This document shows positions 8,318 through 18,683 of a stretch of 64,000 bases of DNA, piece after piece. Made by a program: the position numbers and the translations under genes. Position 1 is the first letter of the stretch. Every line of letters starts with the position of its first letter. Below the pieces are notes generated by a model. The model was not told the origin of the DNA. It saw nothing but the letters and a program-made list of their open reading frames with translations, and ran no database searches. The stretch is from Pseudomonas sessilinigenes. GTDB taxonomy: Bacteria; Pseudomonadota; Gammaproteobacteria; Pseudomonadales; Pseudomonadaceae. The stretch spans positions 2,728,001-2,792,000 of the forward strand of contig NZ_CP027706.1 of assembly GCF_003850565.1 (NCBI RefSeq). The letters are read 5' to 3'.

Positions 8318-10255
8318 ATGAGCACGCTACGCCTGACCATGGCCCAGGCCCTGGTGAAGTTCCTCGACAACCAGTACGTCGAGGTGGATGGACAACAGAG
8401 CCGCTTCGTCGCCGGAGTCTTCACCATCTTCGGCCACGGCAACGTGCTGGGCATCGGCCAGGCCCTGCAGCAGGACCCGGGTGGCCTGCAGGTGCACCAG
8501 GGGCGCAACGAGCAGGGCATGGCCCACGCGGCCATCGGTTTCGCCAAGCAGCGCCTGCGCCGACAGGTCTATGCCTGTACCGCCTCGGTGGGGCCTGGCG
8601 CGGCGAACATGCTGACCGCGGCCGCCACCGCCACGGCCAATCGCATCCCCTTGCTGCTGTTGCCCGGCGATGTGTTCGCCAGCCGCCAGCCGGACCCGGT
8701 GTTGCAGCAGATCGAGCAGTTCCATGACCTGGGCATCAGCACCAACGATGCCTTCAAGGCCGTGAGCAAGTACTGGGACCGGATCAACCGCCCGGAACAA
8801 TTGATGAGTGCCGCATTGCAGGCCATGCGGGTGCTGACCGACCCGGCGGAAACCGGCGCGGTGACCCTGGCGCTGCCCCAGGACGTGCAGGCCGAGGCCT
8901 ACGACTATCCCGAGGCGTTCTTCGCCCGCAGGGTCCACCGTATCGATCGGCGCCTGCCCACCGCGGCCATGCTGGCCGATGCCGCGGCGCTGCTGCTGGG
9001 CAAGCGCCGGCCGCTGATTATCTGTGGCGGCGGGGTCAAGTACTCCGCTGCCGGCGAGGCGCTGCAGGCGTTCGCCGAGCGTTTCGCGATTCCCGTGGCC
9101 GAGACCCAGGCGGGCAAGAGTGCGCTGCTCTCGAGCCATCCGCTGAACGTCGGCGGCATTGGCGAGACTGGCTGCCTGGCGGCCAACCTGCTGGCCCGGG
9201 AGGCCGACCTGATCATCGGCGTGGGGACGCGCTACAGCGATTTCACCACGTCCTCGAAATGGCTGTTCCAGCATCCGCAGGTGCAGTTCCTCAATCTCAA
9301 CGTCAACCCCGGCGATGCCCTGAAGCTCGATGGGGTGCAGTTGCTGGCCGATGCGCGGGCCGGCTTGCAGGGCCTGTCGCAGGTCCTGGTGGAGCGTGAC
9401 TATCGCGCCGGCTGGGGCGAGCAGGTGGCGACGGCCAAGGCGCAGTTGGTGGCCGAGGTGCAGCGCCTGCATGGCGTGCAGTATTCGGCGCAGGCCTTCG
9501 TGCCCGAGGTCGACGACTCACTGGACCCGGCGGTGCTGCGCGAGTTCATCGAGCTCACCGGCTCCTGCCTGACCCAGAGCCAGGTCCTGGGCGTGCTCAA
9601 CCAGGTGCTGGACGAAGACGCGGTGATCGTCGCCGCTGCCGGCAGCCTGCCCGGTGACCTGCAACGCAGTTGGGCCAGCAAGGGGCTCAACAGCTACCAC
9701 GTGGAGTACGGCTATTCGTGCATGGGCTACGAGGTCGGCGCGGCCCTGGGGGTCAAGCTCGCCGAGCCTGGGCGCGAGGTCTATGCGCTGCTGGGGGACG
9801 GCTCCTACCTGATGCTGCATTCGGAGCTGGTCACCTCGCTCCAGGAACGGCGCAAGATCAACCTGGTATTGCTGGACAACATGGCCTTCGGTTGCATCAA
9901 CAACCTGCAGCTGGGCCAGGGCCAGGACAGTTTCGCCACTGAATTTCGCTATCGCGACCCGCTCACGGGCCGGCTCGACGGCGGCCTGATCCCGGTGGAC
10001 TACGCCATGAGCGCCGCGGCCTACGGTTGCAAGACCTACCGGGTCACCAGTCTCGAGCAGTTGCAGGCGGCCCTGGCGGATGCCCGCCGGCAGACGGTCT
10101 CGACCCTGATCGACATCAAGGTCCTGCCCAAGACCATGCTCCACGGCTACCAGTCCTGGTGGCACGTGGGGGTGGCCCAGGTCTCTGACAGCGAGCGGGT
10201 TGCCGCCGCGTCCCGAGCCATTGCCGCCGAACTGGCCAGGGCCCGCCAGTATTGA
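8318..10255 (+). CDS. iolD: 3D-(3,5/4)-trihydroxycyclohexane-1,2-dione acylhydrolase
   Basis: A 645-residue thiamine-diphosphate enzyme that opens the inositol ring, giving 5-deoxy-glucuronate. The N-terminal pyrimidine-binding domain has GHGNVLGIG and the NEQGMAHAA segment with the activating Glu near residue 68. A central transhydrogenase-like domain follows ([11 protein letters not shown]). The C-terminal PP domain carries [14 protein letters not shown], with the GDG...N ThDP-Mg motif around residues 492-520 ending in [10 protein letters not shown]. Length is normal for IolD. It lies 40 bp after the iolI-like gene with AAGGAG before the ATG. Confidence 0.95.
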   Translation: MSTLRLTMAQALVKFLDNQYVEVDGQQSRFVAGVFTIFGHGNVLGIGQALQQDPGGLQVHQGRNEQGMAHAAIGFAKQRLRRQVYACTASVGPGAANMLTAAATATANRIPLLLLPGDVFASRQPDPVLQQIEQFHDLGISTNDAFKAVSKYWDRINRPEQLMSAALQAMRVLTDPAETGAVTLALPQDVQAEAYDYPEAFFARRVHRIDRRLPTAAMLADAAALLLGKRRPLIICGGGVKYSAAGEALQAFAERFAIPVAETQAGKSALLSSHPLNVGGIGETGCLAANLLAREADLIIGVGTRYSDFTTSSKWLFQHPQVQFLNLNVNPGDALKLDGVQLLADARAGLQGLSQVLVERDYRAGWGEQVATAKAQLVAEVQRLHGVQYSAQAFVPEVDDSLDPAVLREFIELTGSCLTQSQVLGVLNQVLDEDAVIVAAAGSLPGDLQRSWASKGLNSYHVEYGYSCMGYEVGAALGVKLAEPGREVYALLGDGSYLMLHSELVTSLQERRKINLVLLDNMAFGCINNLQLGQGQDSFATEFRYRDPLTGRLDGGLIPVDYAMSAAAYGCKTYRVTSLEQLQAALADARRQTVSTLIDIKVLPKTMLHGYQSWWHVGVAQVSDSERVAAASRAIAAELARARQY

Positions 10256-10288
10256 TCCTTTGCCACGAACAACCATAGGAGTACATCC

Positions 10289-11299
10289 ATGTCTTTGCAG
10301 CTAGGCGTTATCGGGACCGGGGCCATCGGCCAGGATCACATCCGGCGTTGCAGCCAGACCCTGCAGGGCAGCCGGGTCGTGGCCGTGACCGACATCGATC
10401 GGCAACAGGCGGCGCGGGTGGTCGACGACCTGCAACTGCAGGCTGAAGTCCATGCAGACGGCCATGCCTTGATCCGCTCGCCCCAGGTGCAGGCGGTGCT
10501 GGTCACGTCCTGGGGCCCCAGCCACGAGGAATTCGTGCTGGCGGCTATCGCCGCCGGCAAGCCGGTGTTCTGCGAGAAACCCCTGGCGGTGACCGCCGAG
10601 GGCTGCCGGCGCATCGTCGAGGCCGAGCTGGCCCATGGCACGCGCCTGGTCCAGGTGGGCTTCATGCGCCCTTACGACGCGGGTTACCAGGCGCTGAAGG
10701 CCGTGGTGGACAGCGGTCGGATCGGCACGCCGCTGATGCTGCACTGCGCCCACCGCAATCCGCGGGTAGGGCCGAACTACAAGACCGACATGGCCATTAC
10801 CGACACCCTGATCCACGAACTAGACGTGCTGCGCTGGTTGCTGGACGACGACTACGTCTCGGTGCAGGTGCTGTTCCCCCGGGTTTCGAGCAAGGCCCAT
10901 GAACAACTGCGCGACCCGCAGATCGTGCTGCTGGAGACCGCCCGTGGGGTGCGGATCGATGTGGAGATTTTCGTCAACTGCCAATACGGCTACGACATCC
11001 AGTGCGAGGTGGTGGGCGAGAGCGGGATCGCGCGCTTGCCCGAGCCGCCCCAGGTGCAGCTGCGCAGCGCGGCCAACCTGTCCAGCGCCATCCTCATGGA
11101 TTGGAAGGAGCGCTTCATCGCCGCCTATGACGTCGAGCTGCAAGCCTTTATCAATGCCGTGGCGGCAGGGCAGGTGGGTGGCCCCTCGGCCTGGGACGGC
11201 CTGGCGGCAGCGGTGGCTGCCGACGCTTGCATCCAGGCCCAGCAGAGCGGGGCCATCGTGCCGGTGCACTTGCCGCCGCGCCCCGCATTCTATGGCTGA
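10289..11299 (+). CDS. iolG: Inositol 2-dehydrogenase (Gfo/Idh/MocA family)
   Basis: A 336-residue NAD-dependent dehydrogenase. The Rossmann motif [12 protein letters not shown] is at the N-terminus; the catalytic Lys is in FCEKPLAVT near residue 95; the substrate-binding Asp/His are in [13 protein letters not shown] near residue 174. Being last in the iol operon, it fits the first pathway step, myo-inositol to scyllo-inosose. The ATG follows AGGAG. The 33-bp gap from iolD suggests cotranscription. Confidence 0.92.
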   Translation: MSLQLGVIGTGAIGQDHIRRCSQTLQGSRVVAVTDIDRQQAARVVDDLQLQAEVHADGHALIRSPQVQAVLVTSWGPSHEEFVLAAIAAGKPVFCEKPLAVTAEGCRRIVEAELAHGTRLVQVGFMRPYDAGYQALKAVVDSGRIGTPLMLHCAHRNPRVGPNYKTDMAITDTLIHELDVLRWLLDDDYVSVQVLFPRVSSKAHEQLRDPQIVLLETARGVRIDVEIFVNCQYGYDIQCEVVGESGIARLPEPPQVQLRSAANLSSAILMDWKERFIAAYDVELQAFINAVAAGQVGGPSAWDGLAAAVAADACIQAQQSGAIVPVHLPPRPAFYG

Positions 11300-11734
11300 G
11301 AGGCCCGGGCCAAGGCCCTGGGCAGGCCCTCGAATAGGGCTTGAACAGGGCTTGCAATAAAATTCTAAAATGAGTTGATATAGAAAATATTTTCCAATAG
11401 AGTCGTTTCCAGGTTGCCGACTACCCAGGCTGCCGGGGTCTTCAGGTTCTGCCTGGTGTCCTGGCCAGCCATCCAACAAAAACAACACAGGTGCCGTCGA
11501 TGAAGATCCCTCGCTCTGCCACGCCATTGCCCTCCCGGGCAGGTGCCACTCTCCCTCGCGAGATGCCTCGCACTCCCTGGTCCTCCCGCTTGCTGTCGCT
11601 GCTGGGTTGCCTGTGTGTCGAACACCAAGGTTCGCTGCTGGGCTGCATGCCCGGCGCCCCGGTCCTGTATTCACGCGCCTGAGCCGCGGCGGCGCCCGAG
11701 CCGCCAACCGACAACAACGTGGAGAGCACCCTTG
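11300..11734. promoter_or_regulatory. iolG to ABC-transporter intergenic region
   Basis: 435 bp. An AT-rich tract at 11355-11400 with an IolR-like palindrome suggests a second promoter for the transporter genes. The rest is GC-rich. A 60-63 codon ORF at 11491-11682 has no convincing ribosome-binding site or family and is not called. Confidence 0.6.
11382..11395. promoter_or_regulatory. Putative IolR operator before the inositol ABC transporter
   Basis: AGAA-AATATT-TTCC, differing by one base from GGAA-N6-TTCC; the inner 12 bp (GAAAATATTTTC) are a perfect palindrome. It lies in the AT-rich patch upstream of the binding-protein gene, in the arrangement seen at iolC. Confidence 0.5.
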
Positions 11735-12661
11735 ATGAATATCCAGACCCGAGTGGTTTCCCTGGCCCTGGCCTTGCTGCTGTCCAGCGGCGTGGCCCAG
11801 GCCCAGGTGCGGATCGGTGTGAGCATGTCGCAGTTCGACGACACCTGGCTGACCTACCTGCGCGAGTCCATGGACCAGAAGGCCAAGTCCATGCCCGAGG
11901 GCGTGCAGTTGCAGTTCGAGGACGCCCGCAGCGACGTGGTCAAGCAGTTGAGCCAGGTCGAAAGCTTCGTCAGTCAGAAGGTCGACGCCATCGTGGTCAA
12001 CCCGGTGGACACCGCCGCCACTCGCAAGATCACCGAGGCGGCGGTCAAGGCTGGGATCCCGCTGGTCTACGTCAACCGCCGCCCGGATGACCTGGCGCTG
12101 CCCAAGGGGGTGGTCACCGTGGCCTCCGACGACCTGGAGGCCGGGCGGATGCAGATGCAGTACCTGGCGGACAAGATGGGCGGCAAGGGCAGCGTGGTGA
12201 TCCTGCTGGGGGACCTGGCCAACAACTCCACGGCCAATCGCACCAAGGGCGTCAAGGAGGTGCTGGCCAAGTACCCGGGCATCCGGGTCGACCAGGAGCA
12301 GACCGGGGTCTGGCTGCGCGACCGCGGCATGACCCTGGTCAACGACTGGCTGACCCAGGGCCGCGAGTTCAACGCCGTGGTGGCCAACAACGACGAGATG
12401 GCCATCGGCGCCGCCATGGCCTTGAACCAGGCCGGGGTGGCGCGCGGCAGCGTGCTGATCGCCGGGGTCGACGGTACCCCCGACGGGCTGCGCGCGGTGC
12501 AGCGCGGCGAGCTGGCGGTGTCGGTGTTCCAGGACGCCAAGGGCCAGGCCGAAGGGTCGGTGGAGACCGCGGTGAAGATGATCAACCAGCAGCCGGTGGA
12601 GGCTGCGGTGTGGATCCCGTATCGGTTGATCACTCCGGACAACGTCGCCCAGTTCAAGTAG
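11735..12661 (+). CDS. Sugar (probably inositol) ABC transporter periplasmic binding protein
   Basis: A 308-residue ribose-type (Peripla_BP_4) binding protein. A clear signal peptide (VVSLALALLLSSGVAQA) precedes mature QVRIGVSMSQFDDTW. Lobe segments AIVVNPVDTAATRKI, VVANNDEMAIGAAMAL and VLIAGVDGTPDGLRAV are typical. In the periplasm it delivers substrate to the permease below. Inositol is inferred from the neighbouring iol operon and the IolR-like site; ribose or another pentose cannot be excluded by sequence alone. The ATG at 11735 follows GTGGAGAGC. Confidence 0.88.
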   Translation: MNIQTRVVSLALALLLSSGVAQAQVRIGVSMSQFDDTWLTYLRESMDQKAKSMPEGVQLQFEDARSDVVKQLSQVESFVSQKVDAIVVNPVDTAATRKITEAAVKAGIPLVYVNRRPDDLALPKGVVTVASDDLEAGRMQMQYLADKMGGKGSVVILLGDLANNSTANRTKGVKEVLAKYPGIRVDQEQTGVWLRDRGMTLVNDWLTQGREFNAVVANNDEMAIGAAMALNQAGVARGSVLIAGVDGTPDGLRAVQRGELAVSVFQDAKGQAEGSVETAVKMINQQPVEAAVWIPYRLITPDNVAQFK

Positions 12662-12727
12662 CCGGGCCTCATTCACCGAGCAAGCCGACCGGGCGCCCTG
12701 GGTGCCTGGCGGCGGGAGTAGCTGAGC

Positions 12728-14275
12728 ATGAACGCCTGTGCGTCCGTTTCGAATCCGGCCGGGATCACCCCCGTCATCGAGCCTTACCTGCTGGAGGTGA
12801 TCAATGTCAGCAAGGGCTTTCCCGGGGTGGTGGCCCTGTCAGAGGTGCAGTTGCGGGTACGTCCCGGCACTGTGCTGGCGTTGATGGGGGAGAACGGGGC
12901 CGGCAAGTCGACCCTGATGAAGATCATCGCCGGGATCTACCAGCCCGATGCCGGCGAGTTGCGCCTCAAGGGCCGGCCGGTGAGCTTCGCCTCGCCACTG
13001 GCGGCCCTGGAGGCGGGGATCGCCATGATCCACCAGGAACTCAACCTGATGCCGCACATGAGCGTCGCCGAGAACATCTGGATCGGCCGCGAGCCGCTGG
13101 GCCGGCTGGGCCTGGTCGATCATCGGGCGATGCATCGGGCCACCGCCGCGCTCTTGGCGCGCCTGCGCATCGAGCTCGATCCCCAGGAACAGGTGGGCCA
13201 CCTGAGCATTGCCGAGCGGCAGATGGTGGAGATCGCCAAGGCGGTGTCCTATGACTCCGATGTGCTGATCATGGACGAGCCGACCTCGGCCATCACCGAC
13301 AAGGAAGTGGCCCACCTGTTCTCGATCATCGCCGACCTCAAGGCCCAGGGTAAGGGCATCATCTACATCACCCACAAGATGAACGAAGTGTTCGCCATCG
13401 CCGATGAGGTGGCGGTGTTCCGCGATGGCACCTACATCGGCCTGCAACGGGCCGAGAACCTGGACGGCGACAGCCTGATCTCGATGATGGTCGGGCGTGA
13501 GCTGAGCCAGCTGTTTCCCACGCGTGACCAGCCCATCGGCGAGCGCTTGCTGCAGGTGTGCGACCTGCGCCTGGACGGGGTGTTCGAGGGGGTGTCGTTC
13601 GACCTGCATGCCGGCGAGATCCTCGGTATCGCCGGGCTGATGGGCTCGGGGCGGACCAACGTGGCCGAGACCCTGTTCGGCATCACCCCGGCCGATGGCG
13701 GGCAGATCATCCTCGATGGCCAGGTGTTGCGCATTGGCGAGCCCCACGTGGCCATCAGCCAGGGCCTGGCGCTGCTCACCGAGGATCGCAAGCTCAGCGG
13801 CTTGTTTCCCTGCCTGTCGGTGCTGGAGAACATGGAGGTGGCGGTGCTCAAGCACTATGCCGGGGCGGGTTTCGTCAAGCACAAGGCCCTGCGTGCGCTG
13901 TGCGAGGACATGTGTCGCCAGTTGCGGGTCAAGACCCCGTCGCTGGAGCAGTGCATCGACACCCTGTCTGGCGGCAACCAGCAAAAGGCCCTGCTGGCCC
14001 GCTGGCTGATGACCCGGCCGCGGATCCTGATCCTCGACGAGCCGACCCGGGGCATCGATGTCGGGGCCAAGGCCGAGATCTACCGCCTGATCGCCACACT
14101 CGCCGGCGAAGGCATGGCGGTGCTGATGATCTCCTCGGAGCTGCCCGAGGTCCTGGGCATGAGTGACCGGGTGCTGGTCATGCACGAGGGGCAGCTGATG
14201 GGCACCCTGGACCGTAGCGAAGCGAGCCAGGAGCGGGTGATGCAACTGGCCTCGGGCCTGGCCCTGGAACACTAG
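12728..14275 (+). CDS. Sugar ABC transporter ATP-binding protein (two ABC domains)
   Basis: A 515-residue RbsA/MglA-type double ATPase. The first domain has Walker [10 protein letters not shown] near residue 55, signature LSIAERQ near 160 and Walker [11 protein letters not shown] near 180. The second has the usual degenerate P-loop GLMGSGRTN near 302, signature LSGGNQQK near 415 and Walker [11 protein letters not shown] near 437. The first ABC signature is LSIAE rather than LSGGQ, as is common for the first half in this family. It energises import with the adjacent binding protein and permease. GGGAG lies upstream of the ATG. Confidence 0.93.
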   Translation: MNACASVSNPAGITPVIEPYLLEVINVSKGFPGVVALSEVQLRVRPGTVLALMGENGAGKSTLMKIIAGIYQPDAGELRLKGRPVSFASPLAALEAGIAMIHQELNLMPHMSVAENIWIGREPLGRLGLVDHRAMHRATAALLARLRIELDPQEQVGHLSIAERQMVEIAKAVSYDSDVLIMDEPTSAITDKEVAHLFSIIADLKAQGKGIIYITHKMNEVFAIADEVAVFRDGTYIGLQRAENLDGDSLISMMVGRELSQLFPTRDQPIGERLLQVCDLRLDGVFEGVSFDLHAGEILGIAGLMGSGRTNVAETLFGITPADGGQIILDGQVLRIGEPHVAISQGLALLTEDRKLSGLFPCLSVLENMEVAVLKHYAGAGFVKHKALRALCEDMCRQLRVKTPSLEQCIDTLSGGNQQKALLARWLMTRPRILILDEPTRGIDVGAKAEIYRLIATLAGEGMAVLMISSELPEVLGMSDRVLVMHEGQLMGTLDRSEASQERVMQLASGLALEH

Positions 14276-14345
14276 CGGCGACACGCGACATTCAACCTGG
14301 GCCGGCCGCCGCCAATGGCGCCGCCCCTGATCAAGGTGGACGGTG

Positions 14346-15368
14346 ATGAACGCAATACTGGAAAACAAACCGGCCCTGGCACCGGCCAAGAGCCGTCGGC
14401 GCCTGCCGACCGAACTGAGTATCTTCCTGGTGCTGATCGGCATCGCCCTGGTGTTCGAGCTGTCCGGCTGGGTGGTCCGCGAGCAGAGCTTCTTGCTCAA
14501 TTCCCAGCGCCTGGTGCTGATGATCCTCCAGGTCTCGGTCATTGGCCTGCTGGCCATCGGCGTGACCCAGGTGATCATCACCACCGGCATCGACCTGTCC
14601 TCGGGCTCGGTGCTGGCCTTGTCGGCGATGATCGCCGCCAGCCTGGCGCAGACTTCCGATTTCAGCCGCGCGGTGTTCCCCGGGTTGACCGATCTGCCGG
14701 TATGGATCCCGGTGCTGGCGGGGCTGGGAGTGGGCCTGCTGGCGGGGGCGATCAACGGCAGCATCATCGCCCTCAGCGGCATCCCGCCCTTTATCGCTAC
14801 CCTGGGAATGATGGTCTCGGCCCGTGGCCTGGCGCGCTACTACACCCAGGGCCAGCCGGTGAGCATGTTGTCCGATTCCTACACCGCCATTGGCCACGGG
14901 GCGATGCCGGTGGTGATCTTCCTGGTGGTCGCGGTGATTTTCCATGTCGCCCTGCGCTACACCCGCTACGGCAAGTACACCTATGCCATTGGCGGCAACA
15001 TGCAGGCGGCGCGCACGTCGGGGATCAACGTCAAGCGCCACCTGGTGATCGTCTACAGCATCGCCGGGCTGCTGGCCGGGTTGGCCGGGGTGGTGGCCTC
15101 GGCCCGGGCCGCCACCGGGCAGGCGGGGATGGGCATGTCCTACGAGCTGGATGCCATTGCCGCTGCAGTGATCGGAGGCACCAGCCTGGCCGGGGGCGTG
15201 GGGCGCATCACCGGCACGGTGATCGGCGCGCTGATCCTGGGGGTGATGGCCAGCGGCTTTACCTTCGTCGGTGTCGATGCCTATATCCAGGACATCATCA
15301 AGGGGCTGATCATCGTGGTGGCGGTGGTCATCGACCAGTACCGCAACAAGCGCAAGTTAAAACGCTGA
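14346..15368 (+). CDS. Sugar ABC transporter permease
   Basis: A 340-residue RbsC-type inner-membrane permease with about 8-10 hydrophobic segments. The conserved loop AGAINGSIIALSGIPPFIATLGMM lies near residues 137-160 and IGGTSLAGGVGRITGTVIGALILGVM near 277-302. It forms the channel of the inositol-type importer. A GTG one codon upstream opens the frame, but the ATG at 14346 is 5 bp after AAGGTGGA and is preferred. Last gene of the transporter set. Confidence 0.92.
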   Translation: MNAILENKPALAPAKSRRRLPTELSIFLVLIGIALVFELSGWVVREQSFLLNSQRLVLMILQVSVIGLLAIGVTQVIITTGIDLSSGSVLALSAMIAASLAQTSDFSRAVFPGLTDLPVWIPVLAGLGVGLLAGAINGSIIALSGIPPFIATLGMMVSARGLARYYTQGQPVSMLSDSYTAIGHGAMPVVIFLVVAVIFHVALRYTRYGKYTYAIGGNMQAARTSGINVKRHLVIVYSIAGLLAGLAGVVASARAATGQAGMGMSYELDAIAAAVIGGTSLAGGVGRITGTVIGALILGVMASGFTFVGVDAYIQDIIKGLIIVVAVVIDQYRNKRKLKR

Positions 15369-15720
15369 TACCGATGGCGGAGGGGGAGGGAAAGGGCGGT
15401 AATCTGTCGCAGAAATAGCCAAATCCGCCGTCCGGTACTGCCGTTTGTCTTCTAAAAGAGCGGTGCCCATTGAATTTTTTGTTATAAAAGCACTCCGATC
15501 ATCCGCCCCAAAGCCCGCAATTGCGGGCTTTGTGCGGTTTGTCGGACAGATTCGCTGTCATTTCAGTTGCTGCGCCCTCAAACCGGCCTTAGACTGCCGC
15601 CCCTCGTAAATTGAGTGCCGGGTGGCGCTTGGAAGGTATGGCGCCTTTCTGATGACCTGACGGGTCAACCGGAAACAGTTTGAATTCGCCTTAATGCACG
15701 TATTTTTTATAGAGAAATCA
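15369..15720. other. Intergenic region with terminator-like palindrome
   Basis: 352 bp between the permease and the DksA-like gene. It contains the palindrome at 15510-15531 and an AT-rich stretch near 15470-15490; the last 40 bp before the DksA-like gene are also AT-rich, fitting a promoter. No ORF is supported. Confidence 0.6.
15510..15531. terminator. Perfect 22-bp palindrome, likely bidirectional terminator
   Basis: AAAGCCCGCAA and its exact reverse complement abut with no spacer, so the RNA hairpin would have an A/T-rich loop. A and T runs flank the GC stem. It lies 142 bp after the permease stop, suiting termination of the inositol transcript, although the T tract is short. Confidence 0.6.
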
Positions 15721-16125
15721 ATGACCAAGGAAAAGTTGCTGGCCATGCCGGCGGATGACTACATGAATGCCGAGCAACACGCTTTTTTCACTGAGCTGTT
15801 GCAAGCCATGAAGGTGGAAACCCACGAGCGCATCGAGCAGAACCGGATCGCCATTGAAAGCCTGGATACCCCGGCTGACCCGGCCGACGCCGCTTCCGTC
15901 GAAGAAGAGCGCACCTGGTTGGTCAACGCCATCGATCGTGACCAGCGCATGTTGCCGCAGCTGGAGCAGGCCCTGGGCCGGATCAGTGACGACAGCTTTG
16001 GCTGGTGCGACGACAGCGGCGAGCCGATCGGCCTCAAGCGCCTGCTGATCAGCCCGACCACCAAGTACTGCATCGAAGCCCAAGAGCGCCACGAGCAGAT
16101 CGACAAGCACCAGCGCCAGGCTTAA
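15721..16125 (+). CDS. DksA/TraR-family protein with an incomplete zinc finger
   Basis: 134 residues: a coiled-coil-like N-terminal half (KVETHERIEQNRIAIESLD) with an acidic tip, then a DksA-type C-terminal segment. In canonical DksA four cysteines bind zinc (CxxC...CxxC). Here the pattern is FGWCDDSGEPIG...KYCIEAQ, so only the first Cys of each pair remains (near residues 96 and 117) and the partners are Ser and Ala. This resembles the zinc-independent DksA2 arrangement of P. aeruginosa (established), though this gene is not beside zinc-uptake genes. Probable role: RNA-polymerase secondary-channel regulator. The start at 15721 is preferred to an in-frame ATG at 15694 in AT-rich sequence. Confidence 0.82.
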   Translation: MTKEKLLAMPADDYMNAEQHAFFTELLQAMKVETHERIEQNRIAIESLDTPADPADAASVEEERTWLVNAIDRDQRMLPQLEQALGRISDDSFGWCDDSGEPIGLKRLLISPTTKYCIEAQERHEQIDKHQRQA

Positions 16126-16439
16126 AGGCAGCTGCAAGCTGTCAGTGTTTCAAGTGCATTCTTGCCTCCAGGGGCGCAGCCTAGCCAGCGCTGCGCACTG
16201 GAGGGCGAACCTCCCCCCTCGCGGTAATCCTGTGCGATATCCGCAGCCCGTCTTCCATTTCCCTTGATCTACTGCAACATCCCTCCCGGAAGACTCTGAA
16301 TAATACCTCCCCAAACGTCTCTTGCCGCTTATGGCTGCAAGCTTGCCGCTGCTCTGATTCCTACTAAGGGACCATGGATAATGGCCTTCTAGTGGCGTTT
16401 AATGCCGGAAAACAATTAGAACGATATGGGGTGACCAAG
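16126..16439. other. Intergenic region before the chemoreceptor gene
   Basis: About 314 bp with mixed composition. Two short copies of a GCTGCAAGCT-type word occur (near 16130 and 16333), a word common between Pseudomonas genes. No ORF is supported apart from the alternative chemoreceptor start at 16374. Confidence 0.5.
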
Positions 16440-18062
16440 ATGTCAAGAGAAGGATCTCTCGCGGCGCCTGTCGCGCAGCCGCTGGCCAGCGACGATGGGG
16501 GACGTTGGTGGGCGCCGACCCTGCAGAGCGCAGCCTTGATGGCGTTGTTCGCGGGCCAGGCCCTGGGGGGCTGGCCGCTGTACCTGTGCCTGCCGCTGGC
16601 GGTGCTGGTGGTCTGGCTGCCTCGCTGGCGCACGCGCAAGGCGCTGGAGACCACGGCGGTCGCGGCCGATACCGAGCTGTCGGCACTGACCCGCGATCTG
16701 TCCTACGGCACTACCCACAACGCATTGTCCGCCGCCGCCGTGGCGTACTCGGTAACCCAACTGGCCGGCAAGTTGCAATCGCAGTTGGATGCCGCAGTGA
16801 GCATCGTCGGTAACGCCGAGGTCATGATCAAGACCGAGCAGGTCACCTCGCAGCTCAGCCTCCAGGCCCTGGGCGCCGCCAGCGAAGCCCATGCCAGCAG
16901 CGCCGAAGGGCGCAGCGTACTGGGCGAGTCCATCACCCGCATGCACCTGCTCAGCCAGCGGGCCAATGACAGCCGCGAGCTGATCGAGGCCCTGAGCCAG
17001 CGCAGTGAAGAAATCCAGCGGGTGGCGCTGGTCATCCAGTCCATCGCCAGCCAGACCAACCTGTTGGCGCTCAATGCCGCCATCGAGGCCGCTCGCGCCG
17101 GCGAGCATGGCCGTGGTTTCGCCGTGGTCGCCGACGAGGTGCGCGGCCTGGCCGGGCGCACTGCCACCGCCACCGACGAGGTCGGGGTGATGGTGGCCGA
17201 TATCCAGCAGCGCACCAGTGATGTGGTGGAGCAGATTCGCCAGCTGTCCGACGATCTGAGCCAGGGGGTCGAGCAGGTGGAACACACGGGACGCCACCTG
17301 GACAACATCGCCCGCCTGGCTGCCGGGGTCGAGGAGCAGGTCAGCGAGATTGCCCGGGGGGCGCAGACCAATCGCGAGCAGCTCGACAGCCTGTTCCATG
17401 CCGTAGAGCAGATGCGCAGCGACCTGGCGGTCAGCGACCAGCAGACCCGCAGCCTGGCCCAGGCAGCGGTACAGATGGAAGGGCAGGCGGAAACCATCAG
17501 CGAGCGCCTGGCCGTGGTGGGCCTGGACGATTATCACCAGCGCATCTATGACCTGGCCCGCGAAGGTGCACGGCGTATCGCCGAGCAATTCGAAGCGGAC
17601 CTGGCAGGCAAGCGCGTTGCCCTCGATGATTTGTTCGACCGCCACTATCAGCTGATCGCCAATACGGAGCCAGCCAGGTACCAGACCCGCTTCGACCGCT
17701 ATACCGACCAGGTGCTGCCGCCGATCCAGGAGTCGCTGTTGTCACGTCATGATGGCCTGGTGTTTGCCATCGCCTGTACCCAGGAAGGTTATGTGCCAAC
17801 CCATAACAAGGCGTTTTCCCAGCCGCTGACCGGCGATCCCCAGGTGGACAACCTGCATAACCGCAGCAAGCGCAAGTTTGCCGACCGTACGGGCATCCGC
17901 TGTGGCAGCCACCAGCAACCGTTGCTGCTGCAGACCTATACCCGCGACACCGGTGAGCTGATGCATGACCTGTCGGTGCCGATCATGGTCCTGGGTCGGC
18001 ATTGGGGTGGGTTGCGCCTGGGCTACAAACCGGAGCAGGCGCCACCGCAACGGGCTTCATGA
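16440..18062 (+). CDS. Methyl-accepting chemotaxis protein with C-terminal cytoplasmic sensor domain
   Basis: About 540 residues. One hydrophobic stretch near the N-terminus ([28 protein letters not shown]) probably forms a short hairpin anchor with no periplasmic sensor. The MCP signalling domain follows, with its hairpin tip ([35 protein letters not shown]) around residues 198-233 and no obvious HAMP. The last 140 residues form a separate domain ([57 protein letters not shown]) resembling a cytoplasmic PAS/Cache-like sensor. The frame opens at ATG 16374, but the first 66 bp are AT-rich. The ATG at 16440 has GGGGTG 6 bp upstream and is preferred; either is possible. Confidence 0.85.
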   Translation: MSREGSLAAPVAQPLASDDGGRWWAPTLQSAALMALFAGQALGGWPLYLCLPLAVLVVWLPRWRTRKALETTAVAADTELSALTRDLSYGTTHNALSAAAVAYSVTQLAGKLQSQLDAAVSIVGNAEVMIKTEQVTSQLSLQALGAASEAHASSAEGRSVLGESITRMHLLSQRANDSRELIEALSQRSEEIQRVALVIQSIASQTNLLALNAAIEAARAGEHGRGFAVVADEVRGLAGRTATATDEVGVMVADIQQRTSDVVEQIRQLSDDLSQGVEQVEHTGRHLDNIARLAAGVEEQVSEIARGAQTNREQLDSLFHAVEQMRSDLAVSDQQTRSLAQAAVQMEGQAETISERLAVVGLDDYHQRIYDLAREGARRIAEQFEADLAGKRVALDDLFDRHYQLIANTEPARYQTRFDRYTDQVLPPIQESLLSRHDGLVFAIACTQEGYVPTHNKAFSQPLTGDPQVDNLHNRSKRKFADRTGIRCGSHQQPLLLQTYTRDTGELMHDLSVPIMVLGRHWGGLRLGYKPEQAPPQRAS

Positions 18063-18182
18063 GGCCCGTCATTGTTACCGATGGCGCAATTGTGCTGTGC
18101 AGAATCAGGCATGTCGCGTGGAGCGGGAAATCATTAGCATGAGACATCATTAGTCAGCTAACTATTTTCCGGAGAAGACTCC

Positions 18183-18401
18183 ATGCACGGCAAAGTCGAT
18201 GTGGCGGTGATGATTGGCAGTGGAGTGCCCGCTTCGTTGCGGGCCTTGGGACGCAAGGTGTGCTGGGTGGTGCTGGTCAACGGTGAGCAGCGTGGTACTG
18301 CCTTTGCCACGCGCGCCGAAGCCCAGGAGTGCCAGTTGGCCTGGGTGGAGCAGCTGGCGGTGCTCAAGCCGGGCCGGAGGCCGCTCAAGCACTCGGCTTG
18401 A
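18183..18401 (+). CDS. Small hypothetical protein
   Basis: 72 residues, basic, with a hydrophobic strand pair (VDVAVMIGSGVPASLRALGRKVCWVVLVNGEQRGTAF) and a helix with paired Ala/Gln (RAEAQECQLAWVEQL). Coding is supported by GGAGAAG 7 bp before the ATG and by codon bias like the neighbours. No known family recognised. It lies alone between the chemoreceptor and a convergent small gene. Confidence 0.6.
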   Translation: MHGKVDVAVMIGSGVPASLRALGRKVCWVVLVNGEQRGTAFATRAEAQECQLAWVEQLAVLKPGRRPLKHSA

Positions 18402-18452
18402 ACGCTGCCCCGGGTACTGTCGGGCTTGCGGGCCGGGTTCCGGCTCAATGAC

Positions 18453-18683
18453 TCAAGCGTCCAGCGCACCCTGGTCGATGGCCTGCTTGAGGGCCCGGGC
18501 CGATGCCCTGGCGGCGGCTGCGGCTTGTGCTGGGGTCTTGAACCAGCGGTCGCGCTCGACCTGGTACAAACCGACCCGATTGCTTGGTGGCTTGGCCCGC
18601 AGGGCGATCACGGCCTGGAATTCGCCCCTGACTTCCCGGCACTGGCCGCGGATGAAGAATTCGCCAATATCCAGCTCGGTCAT
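18453..18683 (-). CDS. Small hypothetical protein
   Basis: 76 residues (MTELDIGEFFIRGQCREVRGEFQAVIALRAKP...VGLYQVERDRWFKTPAQAAAAARASARALKQAIDQG). The first half looks like a small beta-sheet, the second is an Ala-rich helix. A GGGAGCAGGCAGGAA run precedes the ATG. Not a family I can name; called because the frame, start signal and composition agree. It converges on the 18183-18401 gene. Confidence 0.6.
   Translation of the reverse strand: MTELDIGEFFIRGQCREVRGEFQAVIALRAKPPSNRVGLYQVERDRWFKTPAQAAAAARASARALKQAIDQGALDA

Noticed and set aside
11491..11682. 60-63 codon ORF before the ABC transporter binding-protein gene
   Set aside because: No ribosome-binding site, no family, and a composition rich in Pro/Ser/Arg as expected for chance ORFs in GC-rich DNA.
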